Part shown: positions 17,378-25,747 of the stretch, piece after piece
Layout: every line of letters starts with the position of its first letter
Position numbering within the stretch: the first letter of the stretch is position 1
Source of the DNA: Fusobacteriota bacterium
Lineage (GTDB): Bacteria; Fusobacteriota; Fusobacteriia; JAPLKR01
Reading direction: 5' to 3'
NCBI GenBank assembly: GCA_026387965.1
Contig: JAPLKR010000111.1
Coordinates: 1 to 28,573, forward strand
DNA length: 28,573 nucleotides
Notes under the pieces: model-generated
The model's input: the letters and a program-made list of their open reading frames with translations, nothing else
The model's database searches: none
Told to the model about the DNA's origin: nothing
Position numbers and translations under genes: made by a program

Positions 17378-18049
17378 TTATGATAATGCTACTGCGGCTG
17401 CAATCGACATTAATTTTGTTCTATCGCTATCCGCTCTTGAAGTCAATACAATGGGGGCTCTAGCGCCTAAAATAATTCCTGCCATAGTCGCTCCTGCGAG
17501 GTAATTAATTGTTTTATTTACCATATTTGCAGAATTTAGATCCGGCATAATTAAGATATCTACATCTCCACCCACTTCAGTTTTAATCCCTTTGTGGTGG
17601 CATGCTTCTGAGCTGAGTGCGTTATCCATCGCAAGAGGCCCATCAATAATACATCCCTTAATTTGCTTTCTTTCATTCATTGTTTTTAATATCGCTGCAT
17701 CAATTGTTGCAGGAATCGCGGGGTTTACCACTTCAACTGCTGACATGATCGCCACTTTTGGGTTAGCAATTCCAAGTTTGTGATACACTGAAACTGAATT
17801 GTTAATAATAGCAATTTTTGTTTCTAAATCAGGTGCAATATTCATAGCCGCATCACTTAGAGAGAGAATTTTGTGATAAGTAGGAATTTCAAACATACAA
17901 AGATGTGTGATTTTACTCGCTGTTCTTAGTCCAATTTCTTTATCGAGTACGGCTTTCATAAGTTCGGATGTTGATACAAGCCCCTTCATCAAAACATCTG
18001 CTTTTTTAGAAGAAACCAGTTTCACAGCTTCAAGCGCTGCTTTTTCTGG
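17378..18049 (-). pseudogene. ptb: Phosphate butyryltransferase lacking its N-terminus
   Basis: Ptb converts butyryl-CoA to butyryl-phosphate for butyrate kinase. The frame here matches Ptb only from about residue 73 of the usual ~300: the segment PEKAALEAVKLVSSKKADVL aligns internally, followed by MKGLVST, NPAIPATIDAA, IDGPLAMDNALS and VLTSRADS. The frame has a stop overlapping the last codons of adc, so the first quarter is absent rather than frameshifted. A GTG at 18025 could start a 215-aa product, but no good binding site precedes it. A deletion that joined the intact end of adc to the inside of ptb explains it. The remaining protein lacks part of the first domain and is probably inactive; reuse as a shortened protein cannot be excluded. 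Confidence 0.8.
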
Positions 18050-18050
18050 C

Positions 18051-18788
18051 CTATTTCATATAGTCGTGAACTACTTCACCCCATCCGAGTGTTAAATCCG
18101 TAATGATATGGTATGCCTTCAATACTTTTCTTACAGGAAGTTTAGCCATAGGTGCTAAGGCATGATCAAATAGCTCAAGACCAGCTGGTCCTGTCCAGGC
18201 TTCCTTTACCGTTAAATCTTCAATGTGATATTTTACAAGTTGAACAATTTTAGGGGTATTATCCACATCCGGAATAATCTTAAGTAAAAATCCTGGTGTT
18301 TCCAAGATGGATTTTTCAACTGCTTTAATGTCCATTGCTTCACGCTTATAAGCCATTGTAGCTCTAGCAACTTCACATTTTCCAAAGTGACATGTTCCTA
18401 GAAGCGTATCCGAGTCTACTTGGAGTTTTGGAGTTGCGTATTTTTTTGGGAATCCCCAAATTTCTCTTCCACCAGCAATTGCAGGGAAATTATCGAGATA
18501 CATTTGGTACACATATTGTGCAGGTTTCCCATTATACATTACTGGAATTATAAGACCTGATTCAGTAAAATCTCCAAATCCTCTAAAATCCGCCATTCTA
18601 ATTACTTCAAATTTTACTACGTTGCTAATTACTTCTAGTGGCTCAGGTACTATAGCTTTTAATAGTTCAATATCTGTTTCATAGTCAACAATAAAGAATT
18701 CTCTGTTAAGACATCTAAACTTATCTTGTCCTTGTGTCGGTGATGTTGCCGGCATTGATGTTAGCTTTTTAATTTCTTCGATTTTCAT
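18051..18788 (-). CDS. adc: Acetoacetate decarboxylase
   Basis: Decarboxylates acetoacetate to acetone and CO2 through a Schiff base. The 245-aa length is typical. The catalytic lysine pair is at residues 115-116 (FPKKYA), the same number as Lys115 of the Clostridium acetobutylicum enzyme, within the conserved GGREIWGFPKK block. The C-terminus (DLTLGWGEVVHDY) is complete. ATG 18788 follows a GAAGGAG site. It lies 24 bp after bdh and is followed immediately by the truncated ptb. Acetone formation would discard carbon and consume a proton, so it may serve pH control when hydroxybutyrate is used. Confidence 0.92.
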   Translation of the reverse strand: MKIEEIKKLTSMPATSPTQGQDKFRCLNREFFIVDYETDIELLKAIVPEPLEVISNVVKFEVIRMADFRGFGDFTESGLIIPVMYNGKPAQYVYQMYLDNFPAIAGGREIWGFPKKYATPKLQVDSDTLLGTCHFGKCEVARATMAYKREAMDIKAVEKSILETPGFLLKIIPDVDNTPKIVQLVKYHIEDLTVKEAWTGPAGLELFDHALAPMAKLPVRKVLKAYHIITDLTLGWGEVVHDYMK

Positions 18789-18812
18789 GAAATAACTCCT
18801 TCTTTTTTTTTA

Positions 18813-19607
18813 TTATTGCATTCCCCATCCATGAGATACCATCATTGATTGTCCAGTATAAGCATTTCCAGGTGCTGAGGCAAGGAATAAACAAAGACTT
18901 GCAACTTCTTCTTCAGTTGTGAATTTTGAATCAACAGTATCTTTTACCATTGCTTTCATAACTTCTTCTTCTGAAAGTCCTTCAAATTTTACTCTATCTT
19001 TAATTTGATTTCTTACTAAATCCGTAAGAACAAAAGCTGGTCCCACAAGATTTGCAGCAATATTATATTTCCCCCCATCTTTAGCAATCGAACGTGTCAT
19101 ACCTAGTAGTGCATGTTTTGCAGTACAGTAAGCACCTTTATTTGGTGATACCAAAAATGAATGGATAGAGCCGATTGTGATAATTTTTCCGCCAGCTGGT
19201 TGAGTTTTCATAATTTTAAAGGCTTCTTTAGAGGCTAAAAACACCCCATCAACATTGATACTCATAAGTTTCTTCCACTCATTTTCAAAATCAAACTCAT
19301 CAAATGGCTTAATAATTTGAATTCCTGCGTTATTAATCAGTGCATCAAGTCTTCCAAATTTTTCAGTAATTTTTTTGAATCCAGCAGTGATTTCAGCTTC
19401 TACAGAAACATCCATTTTAAGTCCTAAAGCTTCTTTTCCAAACTTTTCACTTATTTCCTTTGCAACTGCATTCGCTTCATCTTGATTTCTTCCAACAACG
19501 ACAACATTAGCGCCTGATTTTGCAAATAACTCTGCAACACCCTTTCCAATCCCTTTTGTAGATCCAGTAATTAACGCTACCTTGCCAGTCATGTCCATTG
19601 TGATCAT
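18813..19607 (-). CDS. bdh: 3-hydroxybutyrate dehydrogenase (SDR)
   Basis: Oxidises (R)-3-hydroxybutyrate to acetoacetate with NAD. A 264-aa SDR: cofactor loop TGSTKGIGKG (residues 14-23), NNAG (92-95), and the catalytic set Ser147, Tyr160, Lys164. The SIHSFLVSPNKGAYCTAKHA stretch is characteristic of hydroxybutyrate dehydrogenases rather than FabG. ATG 19607 follows a CAGGAGG site. It is the first gene of the operon, behind the promoter at 19661-19688, and is followed by adc. The next gene upstream (FAH family) is 118 bp away and belongs to another transcript or reads through. Confidence 0.88.
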   Translation of the reverse strand: MITMDMTGKVALITGSTKGIGKGVAELFAKSGANVVVVGRNQDEANAVAKEISEKFGKEALGLKMDVSVEAEITAGFKKITEKFGRLDALINNAGIQIIKPFDEFDFENEWKKLMSINVDGVFLASKEAFKIMKTQPAGGKIITIGSIHSFLVSPNKGAYCTAKHALLGMTRSIAKDGGKYNIAANLVGPAFVLTDLVRNQIKDRVKFEGLSEEEVMKAMVKDTVDSKFTTEEEVASLCLFLASAPGNAYTGQSMMVSHGWGMQ

Positions 19608-19660
19608 TCTTTGCCTCCTGTTTTTTTATTAAATTATTTTTATTTATACCATATAAACTA

Positions 19661-19688
19661 ATTATAGCATATTTTAATAATATTTCAA
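19661..19688 (-). promoter_or_regulatory. Promoter of the bdh-adc-phaB-thl-acs operon
   Basis: On the minus strand TTGAAA (19688-19683) and TATAAT (19666-19661) are separated by 16 nt, with TGC directly before the -10 (extended type). The leader to the bdh start is about 45 nt. No terminator is seen between the FAH gene and this promoter. Confidence 0.75.
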
Positions 19689-19725
19689 CTTATTAATTAT
19701 TAACCATCAATACGTCGAAAGTTCA

Positions 19726-20571
19726 CTAAGCTTCCATTTTAACATTACTACTTTGGAATCCTATTTTTTCAATCTCAAGTACAACATTGTCTCCCGGAAC
19801 TAAATAACTCTCATTCCAGAATTTAGCCACACCATTTCCAGTTCCCATTGAGATTACATCCCCTATTTCTAATGTGAATAGTTCACTTAAATAAGAGATA
19901 ATTTCATCGATTTTGAACAGATAATCATCTGTATTAAAATCTTGCCTAACTAGGCCATTAACTTTAAGCTTTACCTTTAAATCATGGGGATTTGCAATTT
20001 CATCCTTTGTAACAATATAGGGACCCAGCGGCGCAAAGGTATCAAAACTTTTACCTTTTGTAAACTGCCCACCACTTTTTTCAAATTGCCAATAACGATC
20101 GCTGACATCATTAAGACATGTATAGCCGAGAATATACTCATATGCATTTTCTTTTTTTATATTTTTTCCTTTTTTTCCGATAACAACAGCCAATTCTGCT
20201 TCCCAATCCACTTTTCTCATATTATTTTGGTAAATTATATCCGAGTATGGGCCAGTTATAGAACTTGTTGCTTTCATAAAAAATGTTGGATCTTCGGGTG
20301 TTTCTAATTTCATCTCTTCGATATGTTTTAAAGAGTTTAGTCCAATGCACACAAGTTTTTTAACACCGCCTATCGGCTCCATAATACAGTTTTGCTCAAC
20401 CAAAATTTCTTGCAGATCTTTTGTCTGTAAATTATTAATCATACCGAGCATCTCATCATTCAAATAAAAAGTGTGAAAATCTTTTATTACTGACTCAAGT
20501 GTGTAATATTTTCCATTTTTCTCAATAGCTGGAATAATTTTATCTCCATTTAACACTCTCAAAATTTTCAT
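19726..20571 (-). CDS. Fumarylacetoacetate hydrolase (FAH) family protein
   Basis: A 281-aa member of the FAH superfamily, whose enzymes hydrolyse acylpyruvates, decarboxylate oxaloacetate or isomerise diketo acids with Mg2+. Metal ligands fit Glu124, Glu126 (DWEAELAVVIG) and Asp155 (NDVSDR); the IGLNSLKHIEEM motif (residues 77-88) and KGKSFDTFAPLGPY also fit. Reaction and substrate cannot be set from sequence. Its ATG shares one base with the TAA stop of buk (TAATG), so the two are translationally coupled, which suggests a role in handling C4 or diketo acids during fermentation. An FAH gene coupled to acyl kinases is not an arrangement I know. Confidence 0.8.
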   Translation of the reverse strand: MKILRVLNGDKIIPAIEKNGKYYTLESVIKDFHTFYLNDEMLGMINNLQTKDLQEILVEQNCIMEPIGGVKKLVCIGLNSLKHIEEMKLETPEDPTFFMKATSSITGPYSDIIYQNNMRKVDWEAELAVVIGKKGKNIKKENAYEYILGYTCLNDVSDRYWQFEKSGGQFTKGKSFDTFAPLGPYIVTKDEIANPHDLKVKLKVNGLVRQDFNTDDYLFKIDEIISYLSELFTLEIGDVISMGTGNGVAKFWNESYLVPGDNVVLEIEKIGFQSSNVKMEA

Positions 20572-21668
20572 TATTTTTCTCCAACAAAATTTTCTGCACC
20601 ATATACTTTAATTGTTCTGTCACCAGTCATAGCATCATAAGCTCCTATTGAGAGAGATTCCATCTCATCTTCTCCGGCATATACCGCGAACTCTCCTGGT
20701 AAAAAGCTCACTAAGCCTTGTATTTGATCGCAGAACATTTTACCATGTGAAACTCCACCTGTTAAAATAATGCCATCTATTTTTCCTTTAAGAGCCACTG
20801 CACATCCTGCAATATCTTTACTTATATTATAGCACATCGCTTCAAAAATAAGCTTCGCTTTTCCATCACCTTTTTGCATCATTGCGACTACATCGCGCAT
20901 ATCTTTTGTACCTAGGTAAGCATAAACTCCCCCTTTTCCAACAATTTTTTCATAGACTTCTTTCTCTGAATATTTTCCAGAAAAACACATCCTAATAAGC
21001 GCACCAGGATTTACTCGCCCAGCTCTTTCGGGAGAAAATGGGCCATCCCCATCTAATGCTGCATTTTGATCAATAATTTTTCCTTTTTCATGTGCTGCAA
21101 CAGTAATTCCACCACCAATATGAGCGATAATTAAGTTTAAATCCTCATATTTCTTTAAACGATCTTTTGCATATTTACGTGCAATGGCTTTATGGTTTAG
21201 TGGATGTCCGCTTCCAAGTCTTGTAATTTCAGGTACGCCAGAAAGTTTTGCCATCGGCATCATTTCATCCACCACTACAGGATCAACCGTAAAAGCTTTC
21301 GTCCCATTTCCTATTTCATCTGCAATTTCAAAGGCAAGTATTCCCCCAAGGTTTGACGCGTGTTGACCATTAAGGCCAATGGTAGCATCATAAATATATT
21401 GCTCGTTAATTTCATAAACACCACTGGTTAAATGTCTTACAAGCCCACCTCTTCCCACGACTGCTTTAATTTCAGAAAGTGACACCCCTTTTTCTGATAC
21501 AAAATTAAGTATTTGATTTTTTCTCAACTCTTTTTGAGAAATAATTGTTGGATACTTCTCAAGCATTTTATCATCAAGAGTTATGTTCTCAACAAAAAGT
21601 TGCTTATCATTTTCATATACCGAAATTTTAGTGCTTGTAGAACCTGGATTAATTGCTAAGATTTTCAT
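20571..21668 (-). CDS. buk: Butyrate kinase
   Basis: Transfers phosphate from butyryl-phosphate to ADP, the ATP-yielding last step of butyrate fermentation. With ATG at 21668 it has 365 residues. The N-terminal LAINPGSTSTK motif, the IAHIGGGITVAAHEKGK phosphate loop (~195-211) and the late GVSHGK motif mark it as Buk rather than acetate kinase. A longer in-frame start (TTG 21683) is rejected because it lies inside the GGAGGT site serving ATG 21668. It follows the ackA paralogue by 16 bp and overlaps the FAH gene by one base. The only ptb in the window is truncated, so its substrate must come from another phosphotransacylase. Confidence 0.93.
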   Translation of the reverse strand: MKILAINPGSTSTKISVYENDKQLFVENITLDDKMLEKYPTIISQKELRKNQILNFVSEKGVSLSEIKAVVGRGGLVRHLTSGVYEINEQYIYDATIGLNGQHASNLGGILAFEIADEIGNGTKAFTVDPVVVDEMMPMAKLSGVPEITRLGSGHPLNHKAIARKYAKDRLKKYEDLNLIIAHIGGGITVAAHEKGKIIDQNAALDGDGPFSPERAGRVNPGALIRMCFSGKYSEKEVYEKIVGKGGVYAYLGTKDMRDVVAMMQKGDGKAKLIFEAMCYNISKDIAGCAVALKGKIDGIILTGGVSHGKMFCDQIQGLVSFLPGEFAVYAGEDEMESLSIGAYDAMTGDRTIKVYGAENFVGEK

Positions 21669-21684
21669 TATATATACCTCCAAA

Positions 21685-22902
21685 TTAATTTATATTACAT
21701 ACTTTTTTTACTTTTTTATAGATTATATACTCTTCATCAGCAGGTATAATCACAACTTTAACTTTTGAATTTTGAGTAGAAATCACTACATTACCTTGTG
21801 AATAATGGTAATCTCTATTGAGTTTTTTATCAATTTCAACACCTATCCAACCAAGTGTTTTACAAATTCTATCTCTTACAAGGTAAGAGGCTTCGCCAAT
21901 TCCACCTGAAAAAGTAAGCACTTCAAGTCCGTTTAGGGCTGCAGCACATCTTCCAATGTAGTAAATCGCTCTTTTTATAAAAACTTGATGGGCTAAAGTG
22001 GCACCGCTATGATTCTCTTTCATGTATTTTTCTATGATTCTCATATCATGGCTTAACCCAGAAAGTCCAAGTAGTCCACTCTTTTTGTATAGCATATCTT
22101 CAAGTTGGCCTACGCCTACTTCTGCTGTTCTCATAAGATAAAAAAGAATCTCAGGATCAAGGTTTCCAGGTCTAGTCCCCATTACAAGCCCAGTCAAAGT
22201 AGAAAATCCCATAGTGGTATCAATGGCTGTTTTACCCACATGCGCCGTCATACTACATCCATTTCCAAAATGGCAAGAAGTTAACTTTTTGTTCTCGCCA
22301 AACATTTTTTCTACAACCTCTGCAACATATTCATGTGCTGTTCCTTGATACCCAAATTTTTGAATATGATATTTTTCATAATATTCATAAGGAAGCCCAT
22401 ATATTTTTTTTATTTCTGGCATTTTTGAAAAATACTCCGAATCAAAAACGGCTACTTGTGGTGCATTCGGAATCATTCTCTTAATGATTCTATACCCCTC
22501 TAAATTGATATGATTGTGAAGAGGCGCTAAAAAATAATTTGCTTCTATGATTTCGACTACTTCCGGAGAATAAATTACCGGAGAAAAATCAAGTCCACCT
22601 TTTACAACACGATGGCCTACGTATTTAATCTCATTTAAACTTTTAAGAATACCCGTTTCCCAATCTATCAAGAGCATAATCATTGTTCCTAAAACTCGTT
22701 TATAATCTGTATCATCATTTATTATTTTAACAAATATTTTTTCATTTCCTTTAATTGCTCTATACGTAATTTCTGTTTTAGGAGTATCATTAATATCGTC
22801 AATTTTCTCATTGAGAGCAATGATTTTTGCAATAACTTCTCCTTGTTCATTGTAAACTTTAACTTTTAGAGAACTCGTTCCCCCATTAACTATTAGTATC
22901 AT
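21685..22902 (-). CDS. Divergent acetate-kinase paralogue with altered active site
   Basis: A 405-aa ASKHA acyl kinase. Conserved against AckA: Asn6 and Lys13 (NGGTSSLK), Arg98, His129, Asp154, His211, Asn214 (HFGNG), Arg244 (MGTRPG) and the late DEEY. Changed: HGG after the first Arg is KGG (Lys101), and the usual GFHGTSH is GYQGTAH, so the histidine matching Methanosarcina His180, which matters for catalysis, is Gln186. It may use another acyl group, be slow, or be regulatory. ATG 22902 is preferred over GTG 22926 because a G7 tract directly precedes it as binding site. It overlaps ackA by 17 nt. Confidence 0.8.
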   Translation of the reverse strand: MILIVNGGTSSLKVKVYNEQGEVIAKIIALNEKIDDINDTPKTEITYRAIKGNEKIFVKIINDDTDYKRVLGTMIMLLIDWETGILKSLNEIKYVGHRVVKGGLDFSPVIYSPEVVEIIEANYFLAPLHNHINLEGYRIIKRMIPNAPQVAVFDSEYFSKMPEIKKIYGLPYEYYEKYHIQKFGYQGTAHEYVAEVVEKMFGENKKLTSCHFGNGCSMTAHVGKTAIDTTMGFSTLTGLVMGTRPGNLDPEILFYLMRTAEVGVGQLEDMLYKKSGLLGLSGLSHDMRIIEKYMKENHSGATLAHQVFIKRAIYYIGRCAAALNGLEVLTFSGGIGEASYLVRDRICKTLGWIGVEIDKKLNRDYHYSQGNVVISTQNSKVKVVIIPADEEYIIYKKVKKVCNIN

Positions 22903-24130
22903 TTCCCCCCCTAATTTCACTTGCACACAAAATCTCTTTTGTATCTCTCATAATCATATACTCTTCATCTGTTGGTATCACATACACGGCTACTTTAGAA
23001 TTATTTGTTGAAATTTTAACTTCTTTTCCTCGACAATTGTTTTTTTCCTTATCAAGTTCTACTCCTAAAAAACCTAGTTTATTACATACTAATTCTCTAA
23101 TGATTATGGAATTCTCTCCAACCCCAGCTGTAAATACAATAGCATTTACACCACTTAGCTCAGCAGTGTATCCCCCGATTATTGCAACTAACTTTTCCAC
23201 ATATCTATCAATGGCAACTTTTGCTCTTTCGTCACCTTCATCATACGCTACTTGTATATCTCGTAGATCTGATGAAATGCCTGAAATGCCAAGCATCCCA
23301 CTTTTTTTGTTGATAATTTCTTCGATTTGACCTAACCCATATTCAAATCTTCTTATCATATAAAGCAAAATTTCTGGGTCTAACTCACCTGTTCTCGTCC
23401 CCATTGATATCCCATCTAGTGGCGTGAATCCCATAGAAGTGTTCAATACTAAACCATGATTAATAGCTGTCGCACTTGCGCCATTGCCTAAATGGCATGT
23501 AATAATTTTAACATCATCCGCTACAGTTTTTCCCATGATTTCCAATAATCTTTCTGATACATACTTATGACTAATACCATGAAATCCATATTTTCTTACT
23601 TTATATTTTTTATATACCTTAATTGGCAGAGGGTAGATAAAAGTGTCCATTGTCATCGACTGATGAAATGCCGTGTCAAATGCAGCAACTTGAAACATGT
23701 GCGCACCAAATACTTTGCTTACGGCTTCAATTCCAAGCAAATTTGCAGGGTTATGAAGTGGGGCCAACTTACAGCATTTTTCAATGATGGCTTTTACTGG
23801 TGCAGTTATTTTTGTTGATTTTGTGCAATCTTCACCACCATGAACTACACGGTGCCCTACCGCAGAAATCTCGTCAACATGGTCAATTATTTTAACTTCA
23901 GAATGCATCAATAAATCTAAAACTTTTTGAATGGCATCAAAATGATTCGTAATGAGGTCAAATTCTAAAGAAAGCTTATCTTTTCCCACAACATTATGGT
24001 TGATAATGCTTTTTTCAATTCCAATTCTTTCAACTAATCCAATAGCAATTACTTCTTCTGAAGCCAAATTAAATACTCTATATTTAAGTGAAGAGCTTCC
24101 TGCATTTAGAACTAAGATTTTTTTTTCCAT
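22886..24130 (-). CDS. ackA: Acetate kinase
   Basis: Makes ATP and acetate from acetyl-phosphate. The 414-aa length and all active-site motifs are normal: NAGSSSLK (residues 9-16), GHRVVHGGE, LAPLHNPANL, AAFDTAFH, YGFHGISH, CHLGNGAS, MGTRTGELDPE and TDEEY. ATG 24130 follows an AAAAGGGG site 15 bp after ftsY. The last codons contain a G7 run that doubles as the binding site of the overlapping paralogue gene. No phosphotransacetylase lies in the window. The gene pair with buk suggests separate outlets for C2 and C4 acids. Confidence 0.95.
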   Translation of the reverse strand: MEKKILVLNAGSSSLKYRVFNLASEEVIAIGLVERIGIEKSIINHNVVGKDKLSLEFDLITNHFDAIQKVLDLLMHSEVKIIDHVDEISAVGHRVVHGGEDCTKSTKITAPVKAIIEKCCKLAPLHNPANLLGIEAVSKVFGAHMFQVAAFDTAFHQSMTMDTFIYPLPIKVYKKYKVRKYGFHGISHKYVSERLLEIMGKTVADDVKIITCHLGNGASATAINHGLVLNTSMGFTPLDGISMGTRTGELDPEILLYMIRRFEYGLGQIEEIINKKSGMLGISGISSDLRDIQVAYDEGDERAKVAIDRYVEKLVAIIGGYTAELSGVNAIVFTAGVGENSIIIRELVCNKLGFLGVELDKEKNNCRGKEVKISTNNSKVAVYVIPTDEEYMIMRDTKEILCASEIRGGNDTNS

Positions 24131-24145
24131 TTTTTCCCCTTTTAT

Positions 24146-25090
24146 TTAATTAAATATGGCTTCTACAAACTCACTTGGTGAGAACACCATTAAATCATCA
24201 ATACTTTCACCTACACCAATATATTTTATGGGCAAATTATATTGATTGATAATGTTGAAAACAACTCCACCTTTAGCTGTTCCATCAAGTTTTGTGAGTA
24301 TTACTCCCGTAAGTTTTACAGCCTCATTAAAGTGCTCTGCTTGAGAAATAGCATTTTGTCCAGTAGTAGAATCTAGTACAAGAATTCTTTCATACTCTTC
24401 ACTGCCTGTTTCACGAACAATAATTTTATTAAGTTTTCCAAGCTCATCCATAAGATGAGATTTGTTTTGCAATCTGCCAGCGGTATCAATGATTAAAATA
24501 TCTGCATTAATTGCTTTTGCATTTTGAATTGATTCAAATACTACAGCACCGGGATCAGCTCCATCTTCTTTTTTTATCATGGTAACACCCGCTCTATCTG
24601 CCCATATTTTCAGTTGTTCAACCGCTGCGGCTCTAAACGTATCGGCTGCGCCGATAACTACCTTATAGCCTTCTTCCTTGTATTGCATGGCAAGTTTTCC
24701 AATGGTTGTTGTCTTACCTACGCCATTAACGCCTACTATCAATATCACATTAAGTTTTTTTTCTTTGAGTTTCAGCGAGTAGTCAAGTTTTGAGCTCATA
24801 ATTTTTTCTATTAAAATATTTTGCAAAAGCTCATATACTCTGCTACTTTCAGTAATCTTTTGAGTACTTGCATTTTTTTCTAGCTCATCAATAATCTCCA
24901 TAGTCATACGTGTCCCCATATCTGACTGAATAAGAATCTCTTCTAACTCTTCAAATAGTGCCTCATCAATTGTTTTTGAAGTAAATATTTTATTTTTTAA
25001 TTTACTAAAAAGACCCTCTCTTGACTTAACAAGTTTTGTTCTCAAATCCTTTTTTTCTTCAGGCTTTTGCCTTTTAAAAAAATTAAAAAT
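24146..25090 (-). CDS. ftsY: Signal recognition particle receptor FtsY
   Basis: SRP-receptor GTPase that docks ribosome-SRP complexes at the inner membrane. GTPase motifs in order: GVNGVGKTTT, DTFRAAAVEQL, DTAGR and TKLDGTAKGG, after a helical N domain. There is no long acidic A domain. Start: no ATG is available. A TTG at 25045 gives 299 aa but has poor spacing to its nearest AAGG. The frame stays open further upstream (FNFFKRQKPEEKKDL), to an ATT at 25090-25088 five bases after GGGAGG; this gives about 314 aa and a typical FtsY beginning. I prefer the ATT start, with moderate certainty. It leads the ackA-ackA2-buk-FAH cluster behind the promoter at 25126-25154. Confidence 0.9.
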   Translation of the reverse strand: MFNFFKRQKPEEKKDLRTKLVKSREGLFSKLKNKIFTSKTIDEALFEELEEILIQSDMGTRMTMEIIDELEKNASTQKITESSRVYELLQNILIEKIMSSKLDYSLKLKEKKLNVILIVGVNGVGKTTTIGKLAMQYKEEGYKVVIGAADTFRAAAVEQLKIWADRAGVTMIKKEDGADPGAVVFESIQNAKAINADILIIDTAGRLQNKSHLMDELGKLNKIIVRETGSEEYERILVLDSTTGQNAISQAEHFNEAVKLTGVILTKLDGTAKGGVVFNIINQYNLPIKYIGVGESIDDLMVFSPSEFVEAIFN

Positions 25091-25125
25091 AATATCCTCC
25101 CTTAAGTTAACAAAATTTCAAATAT

Positions 25126-25154
25126 ATTATATCATGTACTTAACGCTTTGTGAA
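25126..25154 (-). promoter_or_regulatory. Promoter of ftsY and the acyl-kinase cluster
   Basis: On the minus strand TTCACA (25154-25149) and TATAAT (25131-25126) are separated by 17 nt, with TGA directly before the -10. The leader is short (about 28 nt) and carries GGGAGG at 25101-25096 before the proposed ATT start. Confidence 0.8.
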
Positions 25155-25162
25155 CAATACCT

Positions 25163-25747
25163 TTAATAACTTTTTTTAATTTCAAACATCAGTTTCTTAA
25201 GTGCCAATGCTCTATGGGAAATTTTGTGTTTCTCTTCACCTATTTCAGCTAATGTTTTGTTGAAATTTTTAACAATAAAAATTGGATCATATCCAAATCC
25301 TTTTTTTCCACATGGCTTTGTTGCAATACTTCCCTCTAAAATTCCTGTAAATTGTTTAAATTCACCCGTTGGTTTTGCAAGGGTTATTACGGTCTTAAAT
25401 TTTGCTTCTCGATTCAAAATCCTCTCCATCACTTTTAATGTTTTAAGAATATTTTCTTCGCTACTACAGCCTACACCCGCAAACCTTGCTGTATGAACCC
25501 CTGGAGCACCATTTAGTGATGAAATTTCAAGTCCCGTATCATCTGCAATTGTCTCGATTCCTGACCACTTTGAAATTTCAAGCGCTTTTTTTAAACTATT
25601 ACCTTCAATTGTGGCAGAAGTTTCTTCAACATCAGGCATTTTCTCAAAATCATTAAGTGTTAAAACTTCTAAATCACTGCTTTTTAGTATGATTTTTATC
25701 TCATCTATTTTATGCTGATTTTTAGAAGCTATTAAGACCTTTCTCAT
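25163..25747 (-). CDS. rdgB: XTP/dITP diphosphatase (RdgB/HAM1)
   Basis: Removes non-canonical purine nucleotides (XTP, dITP) from the nucleotide pool. The 194-aa length is typical. Motifs: [10 protein letters not shown] at the N-terminus (residues 8-17), the acidic [31 protein letters not shown] and the closing [14 protein letters not shown] 25747 overlaps the TGA of rph by four bases (ATGA), so the two are translationally coupled. It is the last gene of the lpxB-rph unit; I saw no hairpin terminator before the ftsY promoter. Confidence 0.95.
   Translation of the reverse strand: MRKVLIASKNQHKIDEIKIILKSSDLEVLTLNDFEKMPDVEETSATIEGNSLKKALEISKWSGIETIADDTGLEISSLNGAPGVHTARFAGVGCSSEENILKTLKVMERILNREAKFKTVITLAKPTGEFKQFTGILEGSIATKPCGKKGFGYDPIFIVKNFNKTLAEIGEEKHKISHRALALKKLMFEIKKSY

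Noticed and set aside
24146-25045. ftsY beginning at TTG 25045
   Set aside because: The spacing to the nearest AAGG is too short, and good FtsY-like sequence continues upstream to a GGGAGG site; not fully excluded.
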